A stretch of 64,000 nt of DNA from Asterella californica (taxonomy: Eukaryota > Streptophyta > Marchantiopsida > Marchantiales > Aytoniaceae), in NCBI GenBank assembly GCA_036924285.1, contig JAYKYS010000004.1, positions 27,002,001-27,066,000 of the forward strand. The letters run 5' to 3'. Under the pieces are notes generated by a model, which was not told where the DNA came from, did not search any database, and worked only from the letters and a program-made list of their open reading frames with translations. Positions 20,601 through 32,750 of the stretch are shown one piece after another. Numbering within the stretch: the first letter of the stretch is position 1; each line of letters opens with the position of its first letter. A program made the translations under genes and the position numbers.

Positions 20601-22000
20601 TACACCAAATATGTGTAAACTATCATTCACGTCTTATGCATGGAAGACTCAACTCTGTACAACAAGAGATGGAACTATCTTATATTTGTCACAATGATTC
20701 TTTTCATACACTGTGTGCTAGATCCTGATAACACACTGAGAAAAATCTTGATCATGGCAGCATTCTCTAACTAGTCGCAGGCGCCCTTACACGACGACTT
20801 TGTGTCTATGGGTCGCTGGCTATCCTTCTAGTTGGCTCTATATGCGTCATCGACTCTCCTCATTGTCTACGAGCTGATGGCCCTGCAAAAGAAATCGACC
20901 ACCTCGTCCCACTTCTTCTTTCTCCTCCTATTCTAGACGTCGGCATCTTTCAATGGATCGCTCTGTAGGTCGCTAGGGTCTCACGAGTCATCGATCTCGC
21001 ATCGATCAGTTTGCCAGGGTCTCCATAGATACTTCTAAGTATGGTGAACACGCCATCCAATGAATAGCAAACGGATGGAAAGATCCGATCAACCCTTACA
21101 AGGGAAAGAAGGAATGACAAAGCAACTAACGCTCCGAAAGGAAAGAACACCTAGGCTAATCCCCGCTATCAATAGCTCTAAAGTCGCCTATAGAAGCTAA
21201 AGTAGTCTATCACCTCTATAATGTCAGACACAGATAAATAAGTACTCCTGCATACAACAGGTGTGTGGGTGTTTCATAGGAGTATCTAACAAATAGATTT
21301 TGATATACGGGAGATGCAGCATTAAGAAACAAGTCTATATATCTTACAAGCATTTGAAATAAAATTACAAAGAGAGTAATCATGTACTTAAAAACAAGCC
21401 AAAGTATCTTATACAAGCATTTGAAACAAGATTATAAGAAGAGTAATCATATACTTATGACAAATTTTACGAGTTATTTCAAAAGGGTCCTAAGTGAAAT
21501 TTGAGGAGTACTATTTCTTGTATTTGATGAAATAAGTTGGACAGATATTTCAAACTTTATTTTATTCATTGTTAATAAATCTATGACTAAAAGAGTGAAA
21601 AAGATATTAACGGGTTTTATGTACTCTACATTTGATATCAGAAAATAGAGAAACACAAGATTCCAGTTTAAAGTTGTTGAATGTTGAATTAAGATAGACT
21701 TATATACTAAGTCCCAATAAAACCTGTAAGATCGACGGTCTTGTCAACAGTCAAATTAAGATTGAATGTTCACTTAACTATAATGAAATGTCACATGTAT
21801 TACATCATAATGAGACATCTTTAAAGACATTTTGATATTTTCAATATTAGCATATATACATATGATATTTTAATACTATAGATTAATATGTAACAGTTGA
21901 GATCAATGAGATATGTTCTTTGAAAATTTTATTCCAGTATATTTTGTGGACAGCTCTCCATCACATGCGCGGGTAGCTCTCCGTCACACTTGAGCGTTAA
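17617..22000. other. 3' flank of alanine aminotransferase and intergenic DNA
   Basis: The first few hundred bases presumably hold the 3' UTR. After about 18,500 the DNA is AT-rich with no recognisable gene, RNA or transposon. An open frame on the - strand (18,084-17,830) has no recognised motif and overlaps the probable 3' UTR, so I left it out. Confidence 0.45.
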
Positions 22001-22004
22001 TTAG

Positions 22005-22200
22005 GCTAGGCTCTCATCCTCCCCTCCTAGACTATAAATGCTCAGAGCATTTTTTTTTGTAAGAGGGTTAGACCCAAGCCCAAGAACCCTAAGACTGCGG
22101 CCTGCGGAAGAAGAGCTGCATGCGCGTGTGTCCCCTCTTAGGCAGTAAATACTTGGAGTATTTACTTTTGTAGGAGGGTTAGACCCAACCCCAAGGACCC
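22005..22200 (+). repeat. Two hairpin-motif units in tandem
   Basis: Two diverged copies (about 22,010 and 22,130) of a CCTCC..AGGCAGTAAATGCT..AGCATTTACTTTT..GGAGGGTTAGACCC motif, each followed by a similar ACCCTAAGAC..AAGAAGAGCTGC tail. The core is an imperfect palindrome (GTAAATGCT / AGCATTTAC) inside CCTCC/GGAGG arms. The same motif forms the outermost ends of the 9.9-kb transposon at 29,902-39,823. Confidence 0.7.
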
Positions 22201-22220
22201 TAAGACAGGCAGCCTGCATA

Positions 22221-22445
22221 AGAAGAGCTGCCTGTGCGTGTGATGGAGAGTTGTCCGCTATTTCCTAAACCTGGAAGGAGAGGATTTTTTTTCTAAGAAG
22301 AGCTGCCTGCGCGTGTGATGGAGAGTTGTCCGCTATTTCCTAAACCTGGAAGGAGAGGATTTTTTTTCTAAGAAGAGCTGCCTGCGCGTGTGATGGAGAG
22401 CTGCCAGCTATTTCCTAAACCTGGAAGGAGAGGATTTTTTTCTAA
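22221..22445 (+). repeat. 75-bp tandem repeat, about 3 copies
   Basis: Units start at 22,221, 22,296 and 22,371 (AGAAGAGCTGCCTGYGCGTG ... TTTCCTAAACCTGGAAGGAG ... poly-T). Copies 1 and 2 are nearly identical and the third has a few substitutions. They continue the tail of the hairpin-motif units just upstream. Confidence 0.9.
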
Positions 22446-22727
22446 GACATGAACTCTAAGCCTGCCGCTGGGGGTCGCACAATAGAGCCCCAAGGACTCT
22501 AAGACTGTGACCTACAGCTGCATCGTCAAAATGATGATCTGGAGAATTGAACCTACAACCTCTCGCTCCTATCTCCGAGTTCTCATCACCATGCTACCAC
22601 AAGATGATGACCAGATTCTCTCCGCCACCAGTAATAAACAAGTTCGGCTCGACTTCCACATCTTATGTCTGAATTTTTCTCCTGTCTACTCAGATTCGTG
22701 CGTGGCACCTACGGTCTCGTCCTCCCC

Positions 22728-22785
22728 TCCTAGGCAGTAAATGCTCGAAGCATTTATTTTTGGAGGAGGGTTAGACTTCAGGTTA
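22728..22785 (+). repeat. Hairpin motif, isolated copy
   Basis: CTCCTAGGCAGTAAATGCTC / GAAGCATTTATTTTTGGAGG / AGGGTTAGAC. Same core and orientation as the copies at 22.0 and 23.4 kb. I see no partner in the opposite orientation nearby, so it looks like a detached transposon end. Confidence 0.65.
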
Positions 22786-22914
22786 AAAATAGAAAAAGTG
22801 TACTTGACCGCAGTCCTTCACCACCATGTGAAGACATTGCAAGAGTATTCACTCTACAAGACAAGAAAGAGATAGCACGGATTGAACATTAATATAAACA
22901 TTTTAAACCAAACC

Positions 22915-23180
22915 ATTCATGTCTCAGATTACATAGCATTTTGACCGGCTGAACCTGCTGTTGTCAGTCAAAAGTGTGATTGAATTTTTGTGTTAAATAA
23001 ACTGGTTGCTTACATTGATGTCTAAGATGACATGCCTGAATCTGCTGTTCCAGTCAAAAGTGTGGTTGAATTGTTTGAATAAATACATGACTGGTTGTTG
23101 ACATTGATGTATAAGATGACATGCCATTTTGACCGGCTGAACCTGTTGTTGCACATGCAAATCAAAAGTGTGTTCAAGTA
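22915..23180 (+). repeat. Tandem repeat of about 95 bp, 3 diverged copies
   Basis: Three loosely conserved units share CTGAAYCTGYTGTT, TCAAAAGTGTG, ACATTGATGTMTAAGATGAC and GACATGCC. Lengths vary through small indels. No coding meaning is evident. Confidence 0.65.
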
Positions 23181-23379
23181 AGCTAGCCTTAAGAGAAATG
23201 GAGTTCACAAAAATTTCTGTACAAATTGCAATTACGAGCCCTCAAAAAAAAATAACGAAACTTCTTTTGCGTAATTATTCACTCACTCTCTCAACTTCTT
23301 CGGGCAGTTCAATTATACTGATTTCAGGTTCTCTTGTCTACTGGGATTCGCGCGTGATCCCTACAGCCTCGTCCTCCTC

Positions 23380-23455
23380 TCATAGGCCTCGTCCTCCTCT
23401 CATAGGCAGTAAATGCTCGGAGCATTTACTTTTGGAGGAGGGTTAGACCCAAGCA
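23380..23455 (+). repeat. Hairpin motif, isolated copy
   Basis: A short duplication (GCCTCGTCCTCCTCTCATAG twice) is followed by GCAGTAAATGCTCGGAGCAT and TTACTTTTGGAGGAGGGTTA ending in GACCCAAGC. This is the closest of the 22-23 kb copies to the transposon ends at 29,902 and 39,823. Confidence 0.7.
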
Positions 23456-24174
23456 TTTTTAAGAGGCGAGTAAATGTGAAAAACGGACGGACGAAGTTAA
23501 CGGACGACCTGGAGCTTTTCCCTGTCGTCCGCTGGTTTGAGCAGAAGATTATCAGGATGACTTCGACCTGTCAGTTGATCTTGATCGGACCAATGCTCGA
23601 GAAAGTCCGGTACCCTTTCATAATTTCGTATTTTTGAAAGGAGATGGTGAAGCGTGCAACAACACATGAAAGCTACACAGAGAGAGCCTCATCAAAAGTG
23701 CCACCTGCAGAACGACAAGAGTTTCAAGAGTCGAAAGAGCAAGCTTGCTTGTTTGCTTGATTACATAGCTGGGAAATACAGTGGCCTGTACACTGATTCA
23801 GGCGTGGTCTTACTGGTTGTTAGCCCAGCATACTGGATAAATGCAGTCACCAGGCATTTTTTCCGCTCTAGATTCTGGAAACTCGACACGAAAGTACGAG
23901 CGCAGATTTCGGTGGATTCCTTCCTCCATTCAGATGAGATGGAATAACCGAGCGCAATTCCATGACATCAATGGCGAGCGGCCTCCACTTGTTGAAAAGA
24001 TGCTTGCGACATAGATATCTAAGGTTGAATGTCTCGTCCCAAACATCTAATGGAAACTCTCATGCCGCGGGTTGGGTATATGCACAATATGTCGCGCCCT
24101 AAGGGACTGAAAATCCTCCGCGAGGACTGAGTCCAGAATCGACTGGAAACACATGACCTGAAACTTTTTCTGAT

Positions 24175-26810
24175 TTATAGATTCTTCTCCTTCTTAGCTG
24201 TCTGCGGAGTTTTCTTTGTATTGGAGATCTTGTAGTACAATGGCATAAATGCTCCCTCTGCTCCGTATCTGCAAGTCCACGAGTTCCATGTCAATCACCA
24301 ATACGTTCGTCATCGCAAACTATCCAACAACTGGCTCACAACAAGAAATCATTTCACTCCACAGAGAGAGAGAGAGAGAGAGAGAGAAGAGAGAGAGACT
24401 GAGAGGCGTACTTCTTTCGCATGGCCGTGTACAAAGTGGGATCAAACATTCGCCAAAACTCCTCTTCTGTCTGTTCAACAACAGCATACAAGCACTGATA
24501 AGAGTTGTTTTCTCTGAGCCACTTCTCCATTGCCTTAGTAGCCTCCACCCCGTCCCAAACCTCCTGTCGCAAAACTGGTCCAGGGACTCCCCAAACTCCG
24601 ACATCCGTCCACATCTGTGCGTAGTCGGTGTCACCTGGCTGTTTGTTCTTAGAGTAACCTTTCTCAGTATCGAGCATGGTACCACACTCCATCTTCCATA
24701 ATCGATGGGGACAAAGCCACACAGGGTATGTCTGCAAGCATCACAGTTCAGTTCAAAAAGGTAAATAGATGGATGCAGGGGAGAACCATCTACTGGAGGA
24801 GCCAACTCGGGTTCAGGAGGAGAGGACAAGCAAGAAGGTAGGTCAGTTGCTCATTGTATGATATCTTACCTCGAAGACGTCATGGCAAAGTTCTAGAGAT
24901 TCAGCGACCTTGTGCTGTGGAACCAACAAGTCCTGGCAAGCATGTCGTTGGATGTAGTACTTCCGGATAGCATCGTTTTGTGTCATCTTCAGAATGCTTA
25001 CCTGCGAGTTCCAGATGTTAGTGACAAGACGGGCAAGGTATCAATCAATCATGATGGCAGAAGCCATTCTAAATGAAATCAAAGGGCCTGGACTCAGAAG
25101 AGGTCTCACAACTGCCAGCCGACAGTCCATGTCAAGTTTGACACACAACATCAACAAAAATCCAGGAAATAAGTAGTTGATTGATCACCTTTGGAGGCAT
25201 CAACCATCCGAGAAACAAACGGAACAGTGGGTGATTTCCGAAGGGAACAATAAGACCGCCCTCCCAGTACAGAGAGCGAGTATGGCGATGGTAGTACTGT
25301 CGAATTGGCACGTATTCCACAAATTCGCCTCGTGTCAAGGCTTGCTCGGAGTGAATGTGGAACCAAGGCTTGAACCACCAGCCGAGAGCGTTGATCTTCT
25401 TACCTTTACCGTGAGCCTCAGCATAGCTTGCATAACGACCTGTAGTGATCACGGCAGTATTCTCGGAATATACGATCCCTTCCACGAAGTCCGGCACCTG
25501 CAGGTTTCACACAACACATTTCCTCCTTCCATCAGCCCGTCGAAATTTCAGTTCGTTTCGTTCGTGGGTAGGTTTCACTTGTTTGGGATTCGCACATTGT
25601 TCGACTGCACACACGAAGGACACAAAACCCACACGTGTGGATTCCGACGGAATCCCATGCCGCTGCGTTCATGTGCCGAAACTGCGAGTTTCCGACATCG
25701 ATATCTTACATCGATCTGAGGCAGTTCTGCCACGTTATGTTGTAGTCAAGGCCTCGAATATATCCCAGGAAAGACCAGCGAGGGTTTATGATTCGAAATT
25801 GAGGCGTTCCGACGAAAGCAACCAACTTTCGAATTCAAGAATGAGTGAAAATTGGTAATAACCTTGAAGGAGACTGTCTCATCACGAACTAGTCTTTCGG
25901 AGGTCTATCTTGGTCATCTTTCTTTGTTGGTCTGGTTGAGAGGACAAATGACAAACAGGGGAATAACGAATGAATGAAACGAACGAACCTTGTCGGGATT
26001 GTCCTGGTCAAGATCGCGAGGACAAAACATGTCGGTGTAGACCTGGGCAATTTTCTTCAAGTCCCCATGCACAGGCGTATAAGTTACGCGCATGTACTCC
26101 GTTACCGGTATTAACTTGAACTCCACTCCGACGAGAAGTCCAAGAGATCCATGAGACCAGGGAATTGCTTTGAATAAATCGGAATATTCATTCGTGGCTG
26201 TACATCGAACCATGCTCCCATCTGCGAGCACAATTTCGAAGGCAGTGCAAGTCTCGGCGAACAAGCCATAAATGTGGCTACTTCCTTCAATGCCGTAACC
26301 ATTGATGACTCCTCCGACGGTAAGGTCGTCAAGCTCGGGGAGAACGGCGGGTGCAAGACCCAGCTTCAGAGTTTCATGGCTCACTTGCGACATACACACC
26401 ATGGGCTCCACTTTCATCAGTCGTTTCTCCTTATCAATCCAAACAATTGACGACAGATGGCCTAACTCGACCTCGAACCTCGTCGACCTTTTATGTTCGC
26501 TGTTCCTCAGAGCCACTCCCAGCCACGGAGGTCTTGCAGTGCAGATGAGCCCATCCGCTCCAGGCTTCCTGTCGCGGATTCTCTTCTGAACCTTCTTGAT
26601 GTTCTCCGCATGCGACTGCTCACTCGAAGGCCCGTGGATTAGGCGCTGCAGTGTAAGCTGCCAAGACTTGTACTGATAGAAAAGAAATGAAAGCGGGAGC
26701 ACGATCGGCACCACGATAATCCATCTGAATTGGACAATAAAATCCGCAAAAGAAGGCGCTCGCTTCTCCCTCTTTCGAACGGGCATCTTCGGGCCTCCAA
26801 CTGATGACAT
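24175..26810 (-). CDS. DWF1: DWF1/DIMINUTO delta24-sterol reductase (5 coding exons)
   Basis: FAD-dependent membrane enzyme that reduces the delta24 side-chain double bond of sterols, the step leading to sitosterol/campesterol and, in vascular plants, brassinosteroids. Exons on the - strand: 26810-25989, 25497-25189, 25001-24870, 24731-24412, 24268-24175; all introns GT-AG, phases close, 558 codons, TAA stop. One membrane segment lies at residues 30-45 after a basic N-terminus. The FAD-binding stretch ELDDLTVGGxxNGYGIEGSS is at about 159-178. Downstream landmarks are NALGWWFKPWF, YYHRHTRSLYWEG, YPVWLCPHRL and FWRMF. Family length is about 560. I chose the Met at 26,810 because it aligns with the usual N-terminus; an in-frame Met at 26,867 would add 19 residues. 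Exon 4 splices at GAA|GTACGC, and exon 5 restores the FMPLYYK-type lysine-rich tail. Reading through instead enters a GA/TC microsatellite. Confidence 0.95.
24362..24400. repeat. GA/TC microsatellite inside the last DWF1 intron
   Basis: About 18 near-perfect GA dinucleotides, beginning some 10 bases inside the 142-bp intron 4 (24,411-24,269) of the - strand gene. On the sense strand it is a polypyrimidine tract right after the donor. Read as coding it yields a false Ser-Leu repeat tail. Confidence 0.9.
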
Positions 26811-29800
26811 TGTCGATTTCGCGCAAATCCAAACGAATTCAAAACGAAACGCTTTCACAGCGCTCACTCACTCTATCCTAAAACTCACAAAAGGTTGAGT
26901 GAAAACCGCCAGACTTCCTGTACAGAACCGATTCGGGCAATCAAAAGCGCATTTGCCTCTTCATGGTTCTTCCAGCCCTATACCAGAAGAACGCGTAAAG
27001 AAAACGCAGAAAAATTTTAGTGTGTCCCCTCTCCTTATGGCCTCGCTATATATGTGAGAGTGGATTACGATCCTAGTTCGTGTGTCCGCCAGTCCGTCCA
27101 CACTTCTCCATGTTACTGTCTCTCCGCTGTTGCGAAAACTGTACGAGAGAACTGCACGGTACAATTGAGTCAATACATGCCCCGGTGCTTCTGGGAAAAA
27201 ACAAAGCACACCAAGGAGAGTCTTCGCTAGTTATTATCTGGAGGCAACACAAGAGGAAGACAGCAAAAGAGTGCACTCATTCCCACACCTCATGAAACAC
27301 GAGTCAAGGCATGTTTGAACGCACGAACCAAAGAGCGTCTACTCACTTACCCTCTAACTACGGGGAGTGGTCAAGTCACTCCTTCGAAGGCTGGACGGCT
27401 GGCTGGCTCACACGCAACCTCCAGGAGGAGGAGAGAAGGGACTAAAAGGAAAAGCTGACGAGGGAAAGGAACGAAGAGAAAGGCTAACGAGAGAAATGTA
27501 GAGGATGAGATTTGGGCTGCTGGTTGGGGAAAAAGATGGCAGAGGTTGCTGATGCCTGACGAACGAAAGGATTAAAGGCAGTCAGCGAGTGGAGGATAGA
27601 TGGATGATAATAAAGAGTGCAGCCTTCAGCAGAGAGAACAGAGAGGAAAGATTGGTAGCAGAGCAGCGGAGGATACAGAGAGATAATGATTGATCGATGG
27701 ATGAAGCGACAGGGGGAGGAAGAAAAATATCTAGATAGCCAGCAGATGCAAGCACTCACTCTCCTTTTCACTCCTGCCTGCGGCGGCAACTGTCTCCCTG
27801 CGGCTGCTTCGCTCTGCTGCTGACGACCGTTACTGGGCAGGGCAGCTGCAGTGCCTCCGAAACACCAAATTACACAAAACAAACACTCCTCTCACTCAAT
27901 CTCTCTCCTCTCTTTAACTTTTGCGCTCGGTTGCTTCTCGTAGCACTCAATCAATCCATCCATCAGCGACCGACTTCTCCTCCCCCGCTCCAACTCCGCG
28001 CACACAGAGAGGCTTTATTGAGACACCTCTGGCTTTCTCTCTTCTGGAGGTGTCTCTTTTTTTCTTCTCGTTGTCATCATGAGCAGCTCTGGATCTGCTT
28101 TGCTTGCTTGCTTGCTCTTACTGTTCATTTGGCATGTTTCTGTCCTCCTTAGATTAATCCGCTGTGAAAGAAATTACTGATTTCTTGACACCCTCAACGG
28201 CCATTCTCAGTCGTTTCTTGGTGAAGACTGAAGGCATTTTCAATGGACAGGGCAGTAACCCAAGAGTTTTAGCTACAGTATTGCCAAGCCAAACCAAGAG
28301 TAACCAAGAGTGGTAAGTGGGACTGACCTACCCTCCTCCCCTTGATGTTCTCTGTCGCTTTCTCTCCCTCTACCCAACCCAGCTTTCGTTTGCTTGACCT
28401 GACTGACCCCACATACGAGAGTGCCATGTCCCTCACCATAGTTTGTCCAATTCAACTTGCAGCACTCCCAGCAAACTCAACCCGCTAGACTGGACTCAAC
28501 CCAGGAACAGCTTTTCCTTGGACTGTACTGTCGAGCGAACAAACTCCGTTGCACCATAATCCCCTCTAGCTGTCCTCCACTTGACTCGAGAGTCAAATAT
28601 GTTCGTCCTTTTTCCCCCATCGTGTATACCAGATCAGATAAATCACTGTGCTAACTACTAAAGTGCCGACTGTTACCACGTTACAGTAGTTTACAAGAAA
28701 CCTTACTTGCTAGTGGATCTCATCTCCAGACATCCCATCTTTTGTCTGAGTCCCAGCATTTATTGTCCCTAACTGAACCCCCGAACCGAATATATATTCA
28801 CCACCTTCAAGTTTGAACCCGATAAATGAACTGATGTTACCCAGCAGCTACCCAGGGAAGTACAGTACAAGTAACTATGGCCTTTTTTCTCACCAGCACG
28901 AGGAGATGGCTTATGGCTGTCGGGTTACCCTCGTACTGTAGTGTACTGACCCACCAAGTTGAAGCGTGAGCTTGGGTTGGGTGGGTGGTTGTCGTTGCCG
29001 TGGTCGGGGTCGGGTCACAGTCATATCCTGATCGGTATGCTATTAATACACGAGGAGTGCATGTTCTTGCCGATGTTAATGTTGCTCCAGATTCTCAGCA
29101 GTAGATGCGTACGTCAAGCAGTTTAGTTATGCGCGAGGATCCCTTCCCTGCCCTTTACTCTTTCAGATGTAACCTGAACTCCCTTCGCTCCGTTTCACTC
29201 TATGATGCCCAGACATATTCATGTTTCCTCCATCTCAGTTCATTTCATTCCATTTCATGTACAGCAGCTGCTGCGTCTATTCACTGTGAGCACCAGATAA
29301 ATCCAGGTGGAACACCGTTGGAGGAGTTCCATTATGGTGCCGTCGTGATCCCGAACCAATTAGGATCAGCTCGCATGCCACGTGGCATGCTTCGGAGGCC
29401 AACTGCTGCAGTCTCATGTAGCGCTGCAGTCGGAAGGGCAAGCGGGCGAAGAACTTGCGACCGCGTCTTACGAGGCTAATGGAATCCAGGAACTGAACTG
29501 TACCGCCTCCCTCCATCGTTCGATCATTATGCACGTGAATCCAACGAGGAGAACAGCTGGAAGGAGACGTGATGAACGACACAAATTAAGGGGGAAAACG
29601 GTCAAAGTGGAGGGGAAAAGGTGAAAGGTAAATGGAGAAAAGAGAACGAAAATGTCTACAGCACAAAGTGGTGACTGGGGGAACTTTGAACCTTAACTGA
29701 ACAATTTTTCGCTTTGGATGGAGTCGACGATCGACGGTGGGGTTCAAAAACGGAGATGGCTGGTAATCCAATAGAAAGCTGGACATGGGGGAATCTTATC

Positions 29801-29893
29801 GCTTCAAACAACGAGGATTTTAACGTTCCTCTGCACATCAGAACTTGTCATTTGTATAAAGAGAGCTACAGTAAGCCCCTGCAGCATCCACCG
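26811..29893. other. DWF1 upstream region, no recognised gene
   Basis: The first few hundred bases should contain the DWF1 promoter and 5' UTR (read on the - strand). The rest is unremarkable, with CT- and GA-rich patches near 27,450-28,100. No open frame carries a recognisable domain, and I see no tRNA or transposon end before 29,894. Confidence 0.45.
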
Positions 29894-29901
29894 TTCCTTT
29901 A

Positions 29902-30290
29902 GCTTGGGTCTAACCCTCCTCCAGAAGTAAATGCTGAGAGCATTTACTGCCTAGGAGGGGAGGAGGGGCCCTAGGTACCACGCTTGGTCGTTTGTATCTT
30001 TCCGGCAGCGATGTCAGAACTTCCCCCCGCATTCCGGTTCCATGGTTCCGCGGTTCCAAGTTCCACGGTTGCCGCATAGCGGCTCCATCGCCGCCCGTTC
30101 CGATGAGGCTCCCATCGCCGTCCGTTCCGTTTGCCCGTTCCTCCTGCCCGTTCCGTTGCTAAACTTTTCGGTTTGTCTTTCGTTCGCGCGTTCCGTTCGC
30201 ACATTCTTCCCGCCCGTTCCGTTCGAGCCTGTTGACCTCCCAAGCACTCATGACTTTCCAGCCTCCCAGCCTCTCATGACTTTCCGATTC
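29902..30290 (+). repeat. Left terminal inverted repeat of the 9.9-kb transposon
   Basis: The outer 60 bases are the hairpin motif (GTAAATGCTGAGAGCATTTAC within CCTCC/GGAGG-like arms). Then follow CACGCTTGGTCG, TTCCGGCAGCGATGTCAGAA and a GC-rich part made of repeated CGTTCCG / GCCCGTTCC units. It matches the reverse complement of 39,430-39,823 with small indels. Confidence 0.85.
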
Positions 30291-30834
30291 GGTCAGAAAT
30301 TTCGAAGGTGAGTTCAGCTCTTCGGCCCGCTCAATGATTATTTGTAATTCTCAACGCTGGATATGTCATTTCATCCGCAACATCTTGCAATATTCTCGTT
30401 TGTTCCTCCATCTTGTGTATCAAATTCCTCAGTACCGACAGTCTTTTGTCAACATGCTGAAAGTTGTCACTTACGCTACTGTATTAACATGTTCGCAGTG
30501 TGCTTGTACTTCATCAAAAAAGGCCATCTAAATTCTAGAAAGGCGTATCTCCTCACGGCCCAGCTCGGATATCAAAAGAGTACTGGCACGTAAACGGGTC
30601 AGCCCTGTTTATCCTCAGCTTCAAGTTCATGCGGGTCAGCTCAGGCTTATGCCTCTGTTTCGATTACGGTAATCTCGGCAGTTTCTTTGCAGCTTGAGAG
30701 TGCACGCAATTATTGACTGCTTTGGTCTGGAATGTTCTACTCTTGTAGTTGCCCACATCGATAACTGAGTACTTTGGGTTCGAATGATTAGTATTACACT
30801 CGGACAGTTGATCTGAGTCGCCGCTTATGCTCAC

Positions 30835-31292
30835 TAGTCGTACAACGTCGTGCTTACCACAGATTAATCTGGTCACTGGTGTAATCTTTGGACGTAAAAG
30901 CTGCACGAGTGGGGCTAGAGAACTCTCTTGTCTCGGAGTGGGGCTCTTGATTATACCGCTGTTGTTTAGCTTAAGAACCCTTATAGTGCAAATGATCATC
31001 CAGAGTACACAAGTATAAAAGAATCTGAATTTGTGATTGAATCGCGTACATGGCGGGTCCATAGGACAATTTACTGATCTCTGTGGCTTCTATGAAGCTC
31101 TCCCGCACAAGTAGACTCGGAGATTCTGATTTTACATGAGAAGTTGCAGAACGGCAACGAGAGGTGTGAATTACGATAAAGTGACAGAGACGGTAGTAGC
31201 AGAGAAGCTAGTCGTACAACGTCGTGCTTACCACATACCACAGATTAATCTGGTAATTGGTGTAATCTTTGGACGTAAAAACTGTACCCAGT
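30835..31292 (+). repeat. Pair of diverged direct repeats (about 75 bp each)
   Basis: CTAGTCGTACAACGTCGTGC, TTACCACAGATTAATCTGGT and GGTGTAATCTTTGGACGTAA occur at 30,835-30,906 and again at 31,209-31,284. They lie inside the 9.9-kb transposon between its left TIR and the transposase exon. Function unknown. Confidence 0.8.
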
Positions 31293-32750
31293 TCAACTAT
31301 TCTACTACTTTTGTGCTCACGCTAGAAGTTGAGAAGTGGCTGAACGAAGGTGGCTGTCCCTTCTCTTGTACGTAACGAAGAGTGAGAACATTCTGACCAT
31401 GAAAGCATTCTTCATGAACACTTGAAGAGGAAGACTGCTTCTTGCAGCATCGTGAGCGAATCTTTTTCTTGTATAAACTTTTGACTGAGAATAACATACG
31501 GACACCTTGAGGCTTGGTAGTGAGGTTCTGGACCTCACGAACTCGTCAAACTAACAAGGTTGGCCAAGACTTGAGCTAGAACCAGTAAAACGGTTCCAAC
31601 CTAGCAGCTCTTTCCTTTCACAAGCTTCCAACACTTCCCATTCTCTTCCCATTTTCTGCCGCTTATGGGACTCACGTTAACCTTAGACTCGACCAGACTT
31701 CTGCCTTGATTTTATCATCTGATATCATCTACCGTTGTTAGATCAACATAAACCGGTCCATGCATCCACGATCTTCTGGTGATCCATAGCCCTTACGCTT
31801 CGTTACTCACTTTTTACATGGGTTCAAAATACTTACATGGGTTCAAAGTACTTTGGGGTTACCTTTAATGTGCGGGTGAAGTCATTGTTTACTCGTGTAT
31901 CAATATATCTCTATCTCTACGGTTTGTAACCCGGATGGTGTTGCTATTTGTCACTCGCTAAGGACGGGTGGTAATTTATTCCATGTCTTTCTATATCTTC
32001 CTTCACTTTGAACATATTACAAGTTCTTAGTTCGAATTTGGATACTTGGTAGCTAAAATATTCTGGATACCGTGCAGTTTGAAGGCTATCTAGCGCTGTG
32101 TGACAGTTTTCCTGCTTTGGTTGAGCTCCTCACTATACAGTACGATCACTGTGGCTGTTAGCATCCAATAAGTTATATTTACGATGCTTTGGAATTATTT
32201 GTGATTTGGTTTTTGTCAAGAGGAAAAAGACGATATCAGGAGCAGGAGAAAATGCACTCGATATTGATAAAGAAAAGTTGGTCACTGCTGAACAACGTAA
32301 AAGTGCTGATATAGAGGTAGAGTCTCTTGGTAGCAATGGTGAGCCTAACAAACACTCTCAAATGTAATCAAGAGATCAGAGTGAAAAGTTTCACCCAATG
32401 ATGAGGTTTGGATTTGATTAGTAAATGTTTGATGCGTGACTCTATCTGATGATTATCTGTCTTCACAGGTGGGAAATGCAACTCTTGTGAGCTTCAATGG
32501 TGCCAGTAGCTTTTCAATACCTGGTAACGTATTTCGGTGAAGAAGTATGTTCTTTGATGGTCTTGTTTTCCTATTGTCAATTAGCAAAGTATATTTTATT
32601 CGTATAATTTGAAGTGCATGGATGTTTACTGCTTTCCTTTCTATGAGTACAGGGAATTGCAAGGGAGTCATAAATTCGGAAGGCATGTAAAGTGGAAGAA
32701 GTGTTTCTAACCAAAAATCTGTCTATTAGAGATACTACCCTCACATAGTC

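Noticed and set aside
24354..24737. DWF1 ending in a Ser-Leu repeat C-terminus
   Set aside because: The repeat is a GA microsatellite inside an intron. Splicing to 24,268-24,175 restores the family C-terminus in frame.
25177..25858. Open frames of 137-180 residues on the + strand opposite DWF1
   Set aside because: Antisense shadows of DWF1 exon 2 and its intron, with no recognisable motifs.
28700..29893. Possible genes at 29,105-29,479 and 29,277-29,582
   Set aside because: Overlapping frames on opposite strands with no recognisable domains. Neither shows plausible splice sites with neighbours.
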